Assembly: GCF_024323335.1 (NCBI RefSeq)
Contig: NC_066585.1
Span: forward strand, 181,058,294 to 181,122,293
DNA length: 64,000 nt
Reading direction: 5' to 3'
Source of the DNA: Lathyrus oleraceus
Lineage: Eukaryota; Streptophyta; Magnoliopsida; Fabales; Fabaceae
The notes under the pieces are model-generated. The model made no database searches. It was not told where the DNA came from and saw nothing but the letters and a program-made list of their open reading frames with translations. The stretch's first letter is position 1. Each line of letters opens with the position of its first letter. Below, piece after piece: positions 43,239 to 54,361 of this stretch. Position numbers and translations under genes: made by a program.

Positions 43239-45743
43239 CTAAGGGAGTTGTGTATCCAGCATAGCAAGCACTTCTTTTTCTTTTTCATCATCCTTCTCCT
43301 CAATCTCTCTGACCGACAGACTAAGAACTCTTTCCAACGGTAATTCAGGAAACTTTCTTTGAATTGTGCTAGTTACAATTTGATCAATTACTTCCACGGA
43401 GTGGTTTGTACACATATTCTCTTTATGTTTCATAGTATCTCGGACATCAATTCTGAGCTCTTCATCATATACCTTTAGGGTCAAGGTACCTCCCTCCATG
43501 TCTATCACGCATCTACCTGTTTCTAAGAAAGGTCTGCCCAGAATCAGAGGTATCTCTTCATCTTCTGGCATTTCCAAAATTACAAAATCAACAGGAAAAA
43601 CAAATTTATCAACTTTGACCAGAACATCCTCAACTACCCCAAAAGGTCTCTTCACTGAGTGGTCAGCAAATTGAAGTGTCATTCTGGTATCTTGAACATT
43701 TCCAATTCCTAGCTTCCTGTAAATAGACAAAGGCATAAGGCTAACACTAGCCCCCAAATCAATCAGCGCCCTTTTAAAGGACCTATCTCCAATGGTACAC
43801 GGGATGGTCACAGAACCTCTATCTGGCTTCTTCACTGGAATCTTCATACCCTGCAGAATAGCACTACAAGTTTCAGTTAGTATAACTGGATCAGTGTCAG
43901 TGGTGCGCTTCTTGGAGATGATGTCTTTCATGAATTTCGCATAGATAGGCATCTGCTCGAGTGCCTCAGAGAATGGAATATTGATTTCTAATTTCTTGAA
44001 CAACTCCATGAATTTCTGAAAAAATTTCTCATCTTGCTTCTTCTTTTTGTTTCTTTGTGGGAAAGGAAGCTTAATGATGGGTTTTGGTTCAGGGAGCTTT
44101 TCTTGTACCACCGGCGGTATTACAATTTCTTCCTCAGGTGGTGTCTTGTTTTCTAAGATTTCCAGGTCCACTTCAAGCAACTGATCTTCTTCTTCATCCT
44201 TCTTCTTAAGATCTTCAACCGATTTTCCGCTTCTTGTTGTTACCGCACTCACATTATTGTGCTCCCTCGGATTTGTCACTGTTGCACTAGGTAATGCGCC
44301 CGGTGTTTGAAAATTTGTTATCTGTTGTGCTATCTGACCCAATTGAATCTCCAGATTTTTAATGGGTGCATTGGTGCTCTTCTGATTATTCCTGGTTTCT
44401 TCCTGAAATTGCATATTCTGAGTCGCCATCTTCTCTATAGCAATCTCCCAATCCGCTTTCTTCGGTACTTGTTGCTGATAAGGTTGCTGTTGCGATTGAT
44501 ATTGTGGTTGGTAAGGTGGTTGTTGTTGTGGAGGTCCTTGCTTATGAATATTACCTTGCTGATCTTTCCAAGAGAAATTAGGATGATTTTTCCACCCCGG
44601 ATTATACGTATTTGAGTAGGGGTTATACTGTCTCAGGTAATCTATAGCTTGCACTTGTTCTGCGGTTGCAACACAATGCATGGCAAAGTGTGGTCCACTA
44701 CAAATCTCACAAATCATAGTCTGAACCGGTTGAACTTGAGCAATAGTCTGGGTACCTAAATTCATCGCTTTCAGTCTTCTTTCAACCTCAGCTGCAATCT
44801 GGTCTTCCATTTTCACTACCTGATTTGCTAATTTCAAGTCAATTTTTCCCTCCGGCTGACTCACAGTACGGTCATATAATTCCAAATGCTCATTCGCCGC
44901 AATAGCTTCGATGATCTTTTTGATACCGGTTGCTGTTGAAAAATTAGAAGAGCCACCAGCAGCTGTGTCAATGAGTTGCTTCGTTCTCATCTTCAGCCCG
45001 TTTACAAAATTCTGCATTTGTTCAGTTGCATCCAGATTATGTGTAGGACATGCAACTAAACATCTCTTGAATCTTTTGTATGCATCTCTAAGTGTCTCTC
45101 CGTCTTTCTGTTTAAAATTCACAATGTCATACCTCTTACGGATATACATAGAAGCGGGAAAATACTCGTTCAAGAATGTTGTTTCCATTTGTTGCCAAGT
45201 AGTAATGCTTCCTGCGGGTAGGGAATAAAACCATTCCTCAGCATCCTCAGATAACGTGAATGGGAACATGACCAATCTCTTTGCCTCTTCAGAATGCCCA
45301 TCAATTTTTAATGATGTAGTCATAGTCAGAAACCTCTGCAGATGCTTGTTTGCATCCTCATTGATCTTTCCTAAAAAAGGCTTGCTTTCTAACTGACGGA
45401 TAGTTGAGGGATGTAGCTGGAAGTGAGCAACATTAACAGGTTGGTTAACAATGGTCAGCCGCACTGTTGGGTTGTTCTCTCTGCCATAGTCACCTAAAAG
45501 TCTTTCCGCTGGAGGTGGGTCTGCAGCCATGTCAACAGTGTCTGGATGTGAATCTGTGTCTGACTCAGATTTTTCGGAATGAACAGAGACCGGTGTACCA
45601 GGTGTGCCCGGTGTGTCAGGTGTACCAGGTTCTTCGGTGCCAGAGTTTGCCAGTTTTCTTCTTCTAGCTTCTCTGAGCTTTGCGCGCAATGTTCTCTCAG
45701 GTTCTGCGTCAAAATGAAAATCAGCTGAGGTCTTACCTCGCAT
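43239..45743 (-). CDS. gag: Athila 1 gag-protease
   Basis: Uninterrupted minus-strand frame; first ATG at 45743 (834 residues; the frame is open further upstream without an ATG). The N-terminus is basic (RTLRAKLREARRRKLANSG), followed by a PGTPDTPGTPGTPV stretch. Gag core: MFPFTLSEDAEEWFYSLPAG, TWQQMETTFLNEYFP and DAYKRFKRCLVACP. A CX2CX3HX4C knuckle (CEICSGPHFAMHC) is followed by a glutamine-rich segment. A long charged linker leads to the protease: RALIDLGASVSLMPLS, then LILGRPFLETGRCVID. The active-site motif is D-L-G instead of D-T/S-G, as in Athila 2. A GAG|GTAAGA splice-donor sequence lies 6 nt inside the first ATG. Likely makes virus-like particle protein, but pol is absent downstream. 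Confidence 0.9.
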   Translation of the reverse strand: MRGKTSADFHFDAEPERTLRAKLREARRRKLANSGTEEPGTPDTPGTPGTPVSVHSEKSESDTDSHPDTVDMAADPPPAERLLGDYGRENNPTVRLTIVNQPVNVAHFQLHPSTIRQLESKPFLGKINEDANKHLQRFLTMTTSLKIDGHSEEAKRLVMFPFTLSEDAEEWFYSLPAGSITTWQQMETTFLNEYFPASMYIRKRYDIVNFKQKDGETLRDAYKRFKRCLVACPTHNLDATEQMQNFVNGLKMRTKQLIDTAAGGSSNFSTATGIKKIIEAIAANEHLELYDRTVSQPEGKIDLKLANQVVKMEDQIAAEVERRLKAMNLGTQTIAQVQPVQTMICEICSGPHFAMHCVATAEQVQAIDYLRQYNPYSNTYNPGWKNHPNFSWKDQQGNIHKQGPPQQQPPYQPQYQSQQQPYQQQVPKKADWEIAIEKMATQNMQFQEETRNNQKSTNAPIKNLEIQLGQIAQQITNFQTPGALPSATVTNPREHNNVSAVTTRSGKSVEDLKKKDEEEDQLLEVDLEILENKTPPEEEIVIPPVVQEKLPEPKPIIKLPFPQRNKKKKQDEKFFQKFMELFKKLEINIPFSEALEQMPIYAKFMKDIISKKRTTDTDPVILTETCSAILQGMKIPVKKPDRGSVTIPCTIGDRSFKRALIDLGASVSLMPLSIYRKLGIGNVQDTRMTLQFADHSVKRPFGVVEDVLVKVDKFVFPVDFVILEMPEDEEIPLILGRPFLETGRCVIDMEGGTLTLKVYDEELRIDVRDTMKHKENMCTNHSVEVIDQIVTSTIQRKFPELPLERVLSLSVREIEEKDDEKEKEVLAMLDTQLP

Positions 45744-45871
45744 ACACAGATTAGACAGAAAATTAGTTGTAATAACAATAAAAATAAAATTAAACAATAA
45801 ATAAAATTTTGGATGCAGAGCAACAAAATTCTAATTGAAAATAAATTAATAAACTCTATTATCTTTGGCAG

Positions 45872-45890
45872 TCCCCGGCAACGGCGCCAA
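45872..45890 (-). other. Primer-binding site, Athila 1 (Asp-tRNA type)
   Basis: Minus strand TTGGCGCCGTTGCCGGGGA, 5 nt inside the 5' LTR end. This is the usual PBS of Athila elements. Confidence 0.9.
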
Positions 45891-45895
45891 AAACT

Positions 45896-47312
45896 TGATG
45901 GGAAAATAGCAAGTGTACTATTTTTCTCACTGTAGTAATAAAAGGGAAATTCCCCGTTTGTCGATCTCAAAGACTGCTTGACGATACAGAGTTTATCGAT
46001 TATTTCAATTAGACAAAAAGCTTTGGTTTTTTTGTGATATGAGTAATTGTACTATCAATTGCAAATAAATAAAACAAATACAATGGTTGAACGAGAGATA
46101 AATTAGAGTAGATTGCTAGGGTACGGTGAATGAAACTTCCTGTAACAGATATAATTTATGAAGGCTTTGACAATAATCTCGTCCGATTGATTCCGGTCCT
46201 CAAGGGTATCTATTCCTAAGTCCTTAGTGAAAAGACATTTGATTATGTAACCTAATTACTATGTCCATAAATAATTAGGTTCATACTCAAGCATTCGAAA
46301 ATCAAGAATTTCCGGTCAGACAGAAAATCCCTAGTCCTATGCGATCTTTACTATCCAAAGTTCTTATACAAATCAATGAATAATTGCTGTCCAGCTAAAA
46401 TTATTCATATTAATCATCATTCGTTGGTCCGACGAATAAAGCATAAAGAACGGTAATAAGAACAAATCAATTGAGAAGAAGAAATAGTAAATGCATTCAC
46501 AAATATAAAATCTGTCACATTCAGAATCAGGGTCACCCCCCTAGCAATGGGGGTTTAGCTACTCATAATAGAAATAAAAACAAAGATGAACATTGTTGTC
46601 ATTACAGAATTTCTTGAGGAGTCAATCTTCAATCGTCAAAAAACTCTTGAACATATGAATCCTCCGATAATCCTTGAGTCTCCAGCTCTCAAAACGCGTC
46701 TCCCTTTTATCAAAAATTGTCCAACCGCCGCAAAATCGTGTTCTGGCCTGTAAATAGCTATGCAACTGGGCTTTTCCTGATTTTGGGCTTCATACGCGTA
46801 CTGAGCTGTTCCATACGCGTATTGCACGTATGACAGTGTATGATACGCGTATTGCTATGTCTCATACGCGTATGGTGCGTAAGACAGCATCTGATACGCG
46901 TATTGCTAACTTCCATACGCGTATCACCAGAAGCTTGTCTTTTTGCTTGATTTTCCACCCCTCTGGTAATACGCGTATGCTACGCGTACTGGGAAGTTCC
47001 ATACGCGTATCATGTAAGGCAATACGCGCATGGACAGCAGGTTCTCCAAGAATTGATTTTTTTCTTCCATTTTCTTGCTCTGGCTCAATTTCGCATCTGA
47101 CGTTTGATTCCTTGAGCTTCCAAACTAGTTTTTTTTTTACCTGCTAACATACCCAAAAGTGTAAAATATCCTCAAGAAACTCATAAGTAACAACACACTC
47201 CATATTATAGAATTGAGCTTATATCTAACCAAAAAATGCTTAAGTTTATGCAGTTTACCTGACTTATTTACGGTTAAATAGTGAAATACCTAGCTTAAAT
47301 GGTGACTGATCA
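45896..47312 (-). repeat. Athila 1 5' LTR, about 1.42 kb
   Basis: TGATCAGTCACC (47312) to TTTTCCCATCA (45896) on the minus strand, with the ACGCGT array at 46792-47031. Nearly identical to 40046-41461. Confidence 0.95.
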
Positions 47313-47917
47313 GCACACCCGAAAGGGCAAACCCGTTGAGTATCTTGTCCGATTGTCGAGACCATTATCCGCCTTAGGATGACCTTGTTAGAATTCACCT
47401 GTGAGGGGAGGGTTGATTTCTACAGATGCATGTTCTGATGGTGATGTTCTGATGGTGATGTTCTGATGGTGACTATTGGTTCAGTTCTCGATCTGAGTTC
47501 TATTTTTGAGGCGGATTTATGGATATTTATTTCTGAGGCGCCAGAGTTCTGTCCGCGGTATTTATCAGTGGGGATCCGTTTATTTCAGGATTCCCTGGGT
47601 TGATTCAGATGATTTTTGTTGTTATCAGTGCAGTGGATTTTCTATGATGATGGTGGTATATTCTCAAGTTCCATTTATTTCGGAACTCCGAAGTTGGATT
47701 TATGGTTAATCAATTCCCTTATATGGTTGTGATTCGTTCAGACACCAGGGCTTCCGTACAGTTGCTGTTCAGATGACTTGGAGGATGGCACAGTGCATTG
47801 CATTCATGCATCAGCATCATTCCCGTTTTGCATTTATCTGCATCTAACTCATGTTTATCCATATGTAGGGGACATTCTTGATTGAAATCCTGCTTGAGAG
47901 ACTTCTTTGTTCCAGAT
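47313..47917 (+). other. Host Ogre leader, second part
   Basis: Noncoding leader continuing from 40045. It contains three perfect copies of the 14-mer TGTTCTGATGGTGA at 47431-47472. A TGA at 47879-47881 stands just before the ORF1 frame. Confidence 0.75.
47431..47472. repeat. 14-bp triplet repeat
   Basis: TGTTCTGATGGTGA repeated three times without interruption in the Ogre leader. Confidence 0.9.
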
Positions 47918-49645
47918 ATGAGGCCTGGCTTGAAGAATGATGTTGTCTACAGTTTCCTCGACCCAGAGATTGACGTGCTTAAGGATATGATAACATTGAT
48001 TACACCTGACCATGTGGGGATGTTCCGTGAGACTTATGGGGGTATTATGAAGATGGTTTTCAAGCTCACAGATACAGATAGGAGCGTCATCCATACTCTT
48101 CTCCAGTTTTATGATCCTGGTTTGATATGTTTTGTCTTCCCGGATCACTTGTTGGGACCTTTGATGGAGGACTATGCCAGTATCCTGGGTCTTCAGATCA
48201 GAAACCAGATTCCATTCTATGTCACTAAGGAAGAACCTGATGTTGGTGAGATTTCTCGTGCTCTTTATTTGAGCCCAGAAGTTACTAAGGGGGGTTTGAA
48301 GGAGAATGGAAAGTTTCCCGATTTTCATTTGAGTTTCTTGGAGGCCAAAGCCAAGGAGCATGCTGTTTTGGGTGATTGGAAGGTTGTCTGTGCTTTGCTT
48401 GCTGTGAGCATTTATGGAATCATCCTATTCCCTAATCAGAAGAACTTTGTGGACATTAATGCCATCCGAGTGTTTGTTCAGAGGAATCCTATTCCTACCT
48501 TGGTTGGGGATGTCTATTACTCGGTCCATAATCGGAACGAGAAGCGGCGTGGAGGTTTGATCAGATGTTGTGCTCAACTGTTATACAAGTGGTTCATGGG
48601 GTATTTGCCTTCCAGAGGTGCCTTTGCTTTTGTTCTTCTTGACCATACTGTGAATTGGGCGACCAAGCTGATGGGTTTGCGAGCCAAGGACCTAGCTTGT
48701 ACTCATAATGGTGTGGCCGGACGAGATTTCATTTACAGTTGTGGAAGTCTTCCCAATGTGCCTCTCATAGGAGTTCAGGGTTGCATTAATTATAACCCGA
48801 CACTTCTTAGGAGACAAATGGGGTTTGCTATGGAGGTTCCTCCTCTCGAGTGTGAGATTCAGGAGTCTTTCTACTTCCTGGCTGAGGGTAATCAGACACG
48901 GTTGAGGCAAGTGTCTAGAGCATGGCGCCACATTCAGAGAAAGGGCAAGGTTCCTTTTGGTAGGGTTAATAATAGGTCTTTTCCTCTGTTTGACGATTGG
49001 CTCAGAAAGAGGATTGAGCTCACGCATCTACCATTTCCTGGGGGTGATCCTTGGTATCCGTTGATTGAGGGGCCACATTCTTCTGTCAGTATGGAGGAGT
49101 TCCTTGAGATGAAAAGGGAGAGAGATCAGCTGCGAGCAGATAAGACTGAGTTGGAGATGAGTGTTGCTAGGATTCAAATGGCTAATCAGGAAATCAAAGG
49201 GAAAATAGAAGACCAGGATAAGAGACATGTCATTGAGGTGAAGCGCTTTGAGATAGACACCGCTTATTATTGCAAGATCATCCAAGCTTTGGAGTCATCT
49301 ACGAAGGAGCACGACATTACCAAGGAGAAGTTGGCTAGAGCTTCGAAGGTCATTGAAGATGAGAAGAGAAGACAAATCCTTGTGAAGAATCAGAGGGAAG
49401 CCAGAGTCAGAGTCCTTATCGCCGAGTGGGAAGCAAAGCTGAAGATTAAGGAAGAAGAGAACGTGAAGATTATTGCCGAGAGAGATCATTATCTTGCTGA
49501 GAGGGACCATTATTTCCGACAGATGAAGATTCATCAGAAGGAGGTGGGGAGATTGCAGCAGGAGAACACTGAGCTCAGGTTCGCCGTGAAGTTTACCAGG
49601 ATGGTTGATGATGTATGGTCTTCTATGGGACCTTCTTCAGTGTAG
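47918..49645 (+). CDS. ORF1: Host Ogre ORF1 (function unknown)
   Basis: Intact 575-residue frame; the first ATG is at 47918 (the frame opens after TGA at 47879). This is the extra ORF that Ogre elements carry between 5' LTR and gag. Residues about 1-360 form a globular part with LLQFYDPGLICFVFPDHLLG, EDYASILGLQI, DWKVVCALLAVSIYG and a CCAQLLYKWFMGYLPSRGA segment. From about 390 to 565 it becomes highly charged, with heptad-like spacing (EEFLEMKRERDQLRADKTEL to EVGRLQQENTELR), so probably a long coiled coil. No catalytic motif, signal peptide or zinc finger is seen. The lack of stops, unlike the gag frame of the same element, is notable. Related proteins are annotated as DUF7745-like in legumes (from memory). 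It may assist assembly or regulation; no function is shown. Confidence 0.85.
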   Translation: MRPGLKNDVVYSFLDPEIDVLKDMITLITPDHVGMFRETYGGIMKMVFKLTDTDRSVIHTLLQFYDPGLICFVFPDHLLGPLMEDYASILGLQIRNQIPFYVTKEEPDVGEISRALYLSPEVTKGGLKENGKFPDFHLSFLEAKAKEHAVLGDWKVVCALLAVSIYGIILFPNQKNFVDINAIRVFVQRNPIPTLVGDVYYSVHNRNEKRRGGLIRCCAQLLYKWFMGYLPSRGAFAFVLLDHTVNWATKLMGLRAKDLACTHNGVAGRDFIYSCGSLPNVPLIGVQGCINYNPTLLRRQMGFAMEVPPLECEIQESFYFLAEGNQTRLRQVSRAWRHIQRKGKVPFGRVNNRSFPLFDDWLRKRIELTHLPFPGGDPWYPLIEGPHSSVSMEEFLEMKRERDQLRADKTELEMSVARIQMANQEIKGKIEDQDKRHVIEVKRFEIDTAYYCKIIQALESSTKEHDITKEKLARASKVIEDEKRRQILVKNQREARVRVLIAEWEAKLKIKEEENVKIIAERDHYLAERDHYFRQMKIHQKEVGRLQQENTELRFAVKFTRMVDDVWSSMGPSSV

Positions 49646-50173
49646 ACTTTTCTTATTATGTGTTGGATTACCGTCAGGCCTGTTGACGGAATTCACCTGC
49701 TTGTATTTCCTGTCTGTTTCTGGAGAATTGTAATTTGATTTGTGTCAAACTTGATGTATGACTCTTGCACGTATAGTGCACTTTTGATACAATGGTTATT
49801 ATCATTCATTGATCGATCTTCAAGCTTTATTTGCTTTCCTGTATGCACTCACATAGCACACACATGGTCGGGTGATATCTTTGCTAAATCACAACTCTCT
49901 GCTTTGTATGGTGAAACCAGATGATTGATGTCAAAATATTGTTGTCGGATTATTATCTGTCTCGATGAAACCAGGATCGAAGGACAGAGTGTTCCTCATA
50001 TGGATAGACATTGCATTCATGCATGAATCATAATAACTTGTCTTCTATTTTGCAGGTGTCGGTTTCTAACGTGCTTGATTGTTTCAAGAATCATTGCTCA
50101 CGCACGTAGAATCATTCCCTTGCACGTAGCACGTCCGCACAAATACCCTACCAGGCGCAACAAATCCAAACTG
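49646..50173 (+). other. Spacer between ORF1 and gag
   Basis: About 530 nt. No separate gene. TTCTATTTTGCAG ending at 50055 resembles a 3' splice site, and the frame after it (AHARRIIPLHVARPHKYPTR) is already continuous with gag, so the gag protein could begin upstream of the ATG through splicing. Confidence 0.5.
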
Positions 50174-52916
50174 ATGGATACATCCAACTCAGATATTCTC
50201 GAGCTGAAAGAGAAGATGGGAGAGTTGATCAACGTTATGCAAGGGTTCGCCTTGGGGCAGAAGGTACTTGTTGAGAAAGTGGAAAAGCTCGAGCGGGCTT
50301 CGGCTGCCAACAGTGGTAATAATCTAGAGGGTGTTTCCAACGAGGGTCTAGGTGGTTCTAGGGATAGTGGTGATCCCAGAAGGAAGACTACTGCTGATGT
50401 GGTGATCAATAATGGTGGAGGTTTTGGTTTCGCTGCAGGTGGTGGACCAGGTCCTATGGGCAATAATCTGAAGGATAATCAGTTTCCTCCTTTCTTTGAA
50501 GCCCTGGAAGATAAAGAAGCGGATCAGTTCTCCATACTGAATGAACAGTTTGGTCAGTATGGTGTCCAACCGCCAAACAAGGAGATTCAGGCACTGGCAG
50601 AGAAGATAAGGGCTTTGGAAAGCTATGCTACTCCGGGGGTTGTCAATATGTCGAACATGGGGCTGGTTGAGGGGATTGTGATCCCACAAAAGTTTAAAGC
50701 GCCTGTGTTTGATAAGTACAATGGGAGTTCTTGCCCGGAAACTCATCTCCAGGATTTCGTCTGAAAGATTTCTGCTTATACAATGGACCAGAAGCTTTGG
50801 ATGTACTTCTTCCAGGACAGCTTGTCTGGTGGGTCTTTGGAATGGTATACCAAGCTGAGATCCTCAGATATTAAGAGCTGGCAGGATCTGGGAGATGCTT
50901 TCTTTAAACAATATCAATTCAATGCTGACATGGCTCCTAGTCGTACCCAGCTGCAGGGTATGTCTCAGAAGCCAAATGAAGGGTTTAAAGAATATGCACA
51001 GAGATGGAGGGAGTTGGCTGCCAGAGTTCAACCTCCGTTGGTAGACCGGGAGATGTCTGATCTGTTTATGGGTACCCTTCAGGGGACGTTTGGAGACATA
51101 ATGGTGGGATGCCCGGTTACCAACTTTGCAGACATAGTGGTGGCTGGGGAAAGAATAGAAAGCTGGTTGAAGATGGGAAAGATACAGGGTAGTGCTTCGT
51201 CGTCTGGATCGAAGAAACCTTTTGGTAATGGCCAGCGAAAGAAGGAGGGTGACACAAGTGTCGTGTATGCCCAGAGGGGACAAGGTATGGATCGTTACTA
51301 CCAGCACACTGCTGCAGTAACAATTCCTGCTGACAATCAACTTGCACAACAACATCAACAACAGCAACAACCATAGCAACGACAGCCATTTCAACAGAGA
51401 CCGCAGAAGGCCGGGTATCAGGTAAGAGGACGAATGACTGATCGTCAATTTGATAGGCCACCTGTAACATACTCATTCTTGCTGAAGAAATTGAAGGATT
51501 TGGGGTTGGTTCAGCTGAGAACATTGGCTCCATTGAGACCGGATCAGAGACCTGCTAATTATGATGAGAACGACAAGTGTGAATTTCACTCTGGTGCCCC
51601 TGGACACAATGTTGAGAATTGTAAAGCTTTTAAGCATGTTGTTCAGGACCTGGTGGATTCTAAGGCTATCAATTTTGCACCATCTCCAAATGTTAATGCT
51701 AATCCCATGCCGACGCATGGTCAGATGGGGGTGAATGCAATTTATGAGGGTGGGAGGATAATTGGGCTGACAGATGTAGATCAGTTGAGGACTCCATTGG
51801 CTGAGGTCAAGAGACAATTGTTGAAGAGTGGGGTCTTTCCGGGCTGTGATGATTGTTGTGTCGCTTGCACTGTCACTCCTAATGGGTGTGTTTTGTTGAG
51901 GGAGGCTGTTCAAAGAATGATGGATGAGGGAAGCCTCAGATTTGAGAAGGTTGATTTGGAGAGGGAGGAAATCTCCATCATAACCATATATTTTGATCCG
52001 ATCGACTTGTCAGCACTGGCAGACGCGGCTCCCGTTACCATCACGGTACCTGGGTCAATTCCTTATGACAACGATGATGTTGTACCATGGGATTATGGTG
52101 GAGATGTTTATTGTAATGGGGAGAAGAAGGAAGATCAGGCTGCAGGTGAAACCACCGTTTCAAAGGTGGATAATGTCGGACCCAGTGGTTTCACTCGCAG
52201 TGGAAGGTTGTTTGCGCTCGACACGTTGAGGAGTGGGGAGGCAGAAAAAGAAAAGAAAGATAAGGCCGAGGCTTTAGCCAGGGCAAGAGGGAAGCAGGTG
52301 GTGAGCGAGGGTACTCCTGTGGTGACACCGGCGCCCGTAGGGTCGAAAAAAGAACTTGATGATGAAGCTGAAGAGTTTCTGAGGATCATCAAGAAGTCTG
52401 AGTATAAGCTTGTTGACCACTTGCAGCAGACTCCATCTAAGATTTCAATTTTGTCATTGTTGTTAAGCTCCGAGGGGCATAGAGAGGCTTTGTTGAAAAT
52501 ATTGAAGAGAGCCTATGTTCCCTAGGAGATAACGAACAATCAGCTAGAGACGGTGGTGTCTAACGTCAATGCCAGCCATGGGCTGGGTTTCACTGATTTG
52601 GATCTTACGGTGGATGGGCGTAATCATAATAGGGCATTACACATTGCAATGGAGTGTAAAGGAGCAGTGCTTTCGCACGTGTTGGTGGATACCGGCTCAT
52701 CACTCAATGTGTTGCCTAAGAAGGCCCTGACGAAGCTGGATTGTGAAGGAGTGATCCTGAGACCCATTGACCTTGTTGTTAGAGCGTTTGATGGTTCGAA
52801 GCGGGCTGTGTTTAGGCAAGTGGAGCTCCCTGTGAAGATTGGGCCCGAGGTGTTTAAGTCTGTATTTTATGTCATGGATATTCAGTCGGCATACAGTTGC
52901 TTGTTGGGTCGACCAT
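50174..52916 (+). pseudogene. gag: Host Ogre gag-protease with three stops
   Basis: One continuous frame from the ATG at 50174 (open from 50075) to the Athila 2 insertion. It is broken only by TGA at 50762-50764, TAG at 51374-51376 and TAG at 52523-52525; all fit C-to-T change of CGA or CAG. N-terminal coiled coil (LELKEKMGELINVMQ). Capsid-like part: FFQDSLSGGSLEWYTKLRS, FKQYQFNADMAPSRTQL and EYAQRWRELAARVQP. A Q-rich stretch follows. Variant zinc knuckle CEFHSGAPGHNVENC (CX2HX5HX4C). Protease: VLVDTGSSLNVLPKKAL with D-T-G-S intact, then VMDIQSAYSCLLGRP. At that point the reading frame runs into the Athila 2 LTR and stops at 52981. Confidence 0.9.
52912..52916. repeat. Left target-site copy of Athila 2 (ACCAT)
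   Basis: ACCAT precedes the LTR terminus TGATCGCTCGACTG. It is the last host sequence of the protease L-G-R-P motif. The partner copy should lie beyond 64000. Confidence 0.6.
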
Positions 52917-54214
52917 TGATCGCTCGACTGTGTGAGTCGAGAATGGGATACAAACTGCAAGTGCACAGTTCTATCGCGTAGTTTTAAAAGATATCGATCC
53001 CACAGGGACTTATGAATCGATATACCGTTATCTAAGGTCACTACGTAAAGCTAAGGTGAAAAATGTTTGATTGTTTGGGGAAAAAAAACTAAAAGCTAAA
53101 CTAAGATCTAGATTAAATATTAATAAAACGGATATCGATATGTAGTTCGTCAAAACTAGGGAATCAAGTCTTTGTCGGTTTCTTGGTTTTAAAATAAATC
53201 GTTTCAGTTAACTTTATTGGTTAAAGGTTTTATCTCAAACTCTCGCTCTGTTGAATAAACCATGATTTTATATTAATGTAGCTGTCACTTATAATTAAGT
53301 CAAAAACCATATTTTGAAAGCAATAAAGTTGCAGAAACTCTTTTTAAGAAAACACTGACCGTTTTAAACACCCTTATCTCAAACTCTCGCTCTGTTGACT
53401 TAGGTTATACAATTAAATCCAAATGCTTAACTCTCGTCCTCACATTCAATCTTTAAAAATACTTTTTGGAAAAGGTCAGAATTTAATTAACTCTAAAACT
53501 TGCTCTCGCCCTGATCTAGAATTAATGCCTAACTTACACTGTCCAGTTAAAACCTCAAACTCTCGCTCTATTGATTTTAACTTCTTTATGTCCTTTACTT
53601 TTGTAAAAAATCTTGTTATTAAACCTGTAAGTTGAGACCGTAAAAAGATTGATTTCAATTTTAAGTTTAAATAGACCGACTCAGTCTTGATCCCTTATTC
53701 TGCTTACTTTACATACCGATATCTAGGCGAATTAGCCAGACATGCTAAATAAACAAGAATACATATCATGCATAAACAGACTCATTCCAGGCAGATAATA
53801 TAGATAAATAATGAAACAAAATATTAAATAATGATTAAAGAACCTGAATGCGTAATACAATAGTCTTGAACACTCCACCACAAGCCGGTAGGATTTGTTC
53901 TTCGATTCTTCAATTAAACAATAAATTAAGCCAAGGAAATAAAACTAGAATCTAACGTAAGGTTAGATCCGATAAAAAGTTGCACAATAGTTTCCGGTGT
54001 AGAAACTATTATGCGAAAAATATCTAAATGCTAAAAAGGGAAAGGTAGATTGCAAGGGAAAAAGAATGTTGAACTTGCAAAAGAAATAAAATAAACAATG
54101 TTAAGTGCTGGAAAAGAAAAATAAGCAAAAGGCGTAAAAAGAAAGAAAATTGGCAAAGCTTCGGCAATGTGAGCATGGAAAAACCGAGGAGCCCTTTTAG
54201 GTTTTTGAGATAGC

Positions 54215-54222
54215 TATTTATA
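54215..54222 (-). promoter_or_regulatory. Athila 2 LTR TATA box
   Basis: Minus strand CCAATATAAATAGCTATC, i.e. TATAAATA, about 460 nt into the LTR and 140 nt downstream of the dyad cluster. Likely genomic-RNA core promoter. Confidence 0.65.
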
Positions 54223-54361
54223 TTGGTGCTGGTAACTGCTTTCCGTTTCCCAAGTTCTTCAACGTGGCTAAATGCACGGCGTGGATATAGGACACAAACT
54301 CCTCAACGTGTCTTCTTCAAGTCTTCTGAGGGCGTTACTTGCGCCAAAAAAGTAGTGGAAC

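Larger units (their letters stand above)
40046..47312 (-). mobile_element. Athila element 1, pol-deleted (7.3 kb)
   Basis: Minus-strand Athila-lineage element: 5' LTR 47312-45896, PBS, gag-protease, a stump of pol, a 3' noncoding part, PPT and 3' LTR 41461-40046. The flanks ACACA (40041-40045) and GCACA (47313-47317) match in 4 of 5 bases, a plausible target duplication with one mutation. LTRs differ by about 1-2 percent by eye. RT, RNase H and integrase are missing, so it would need proteins in trans. Confidence 0.95.
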
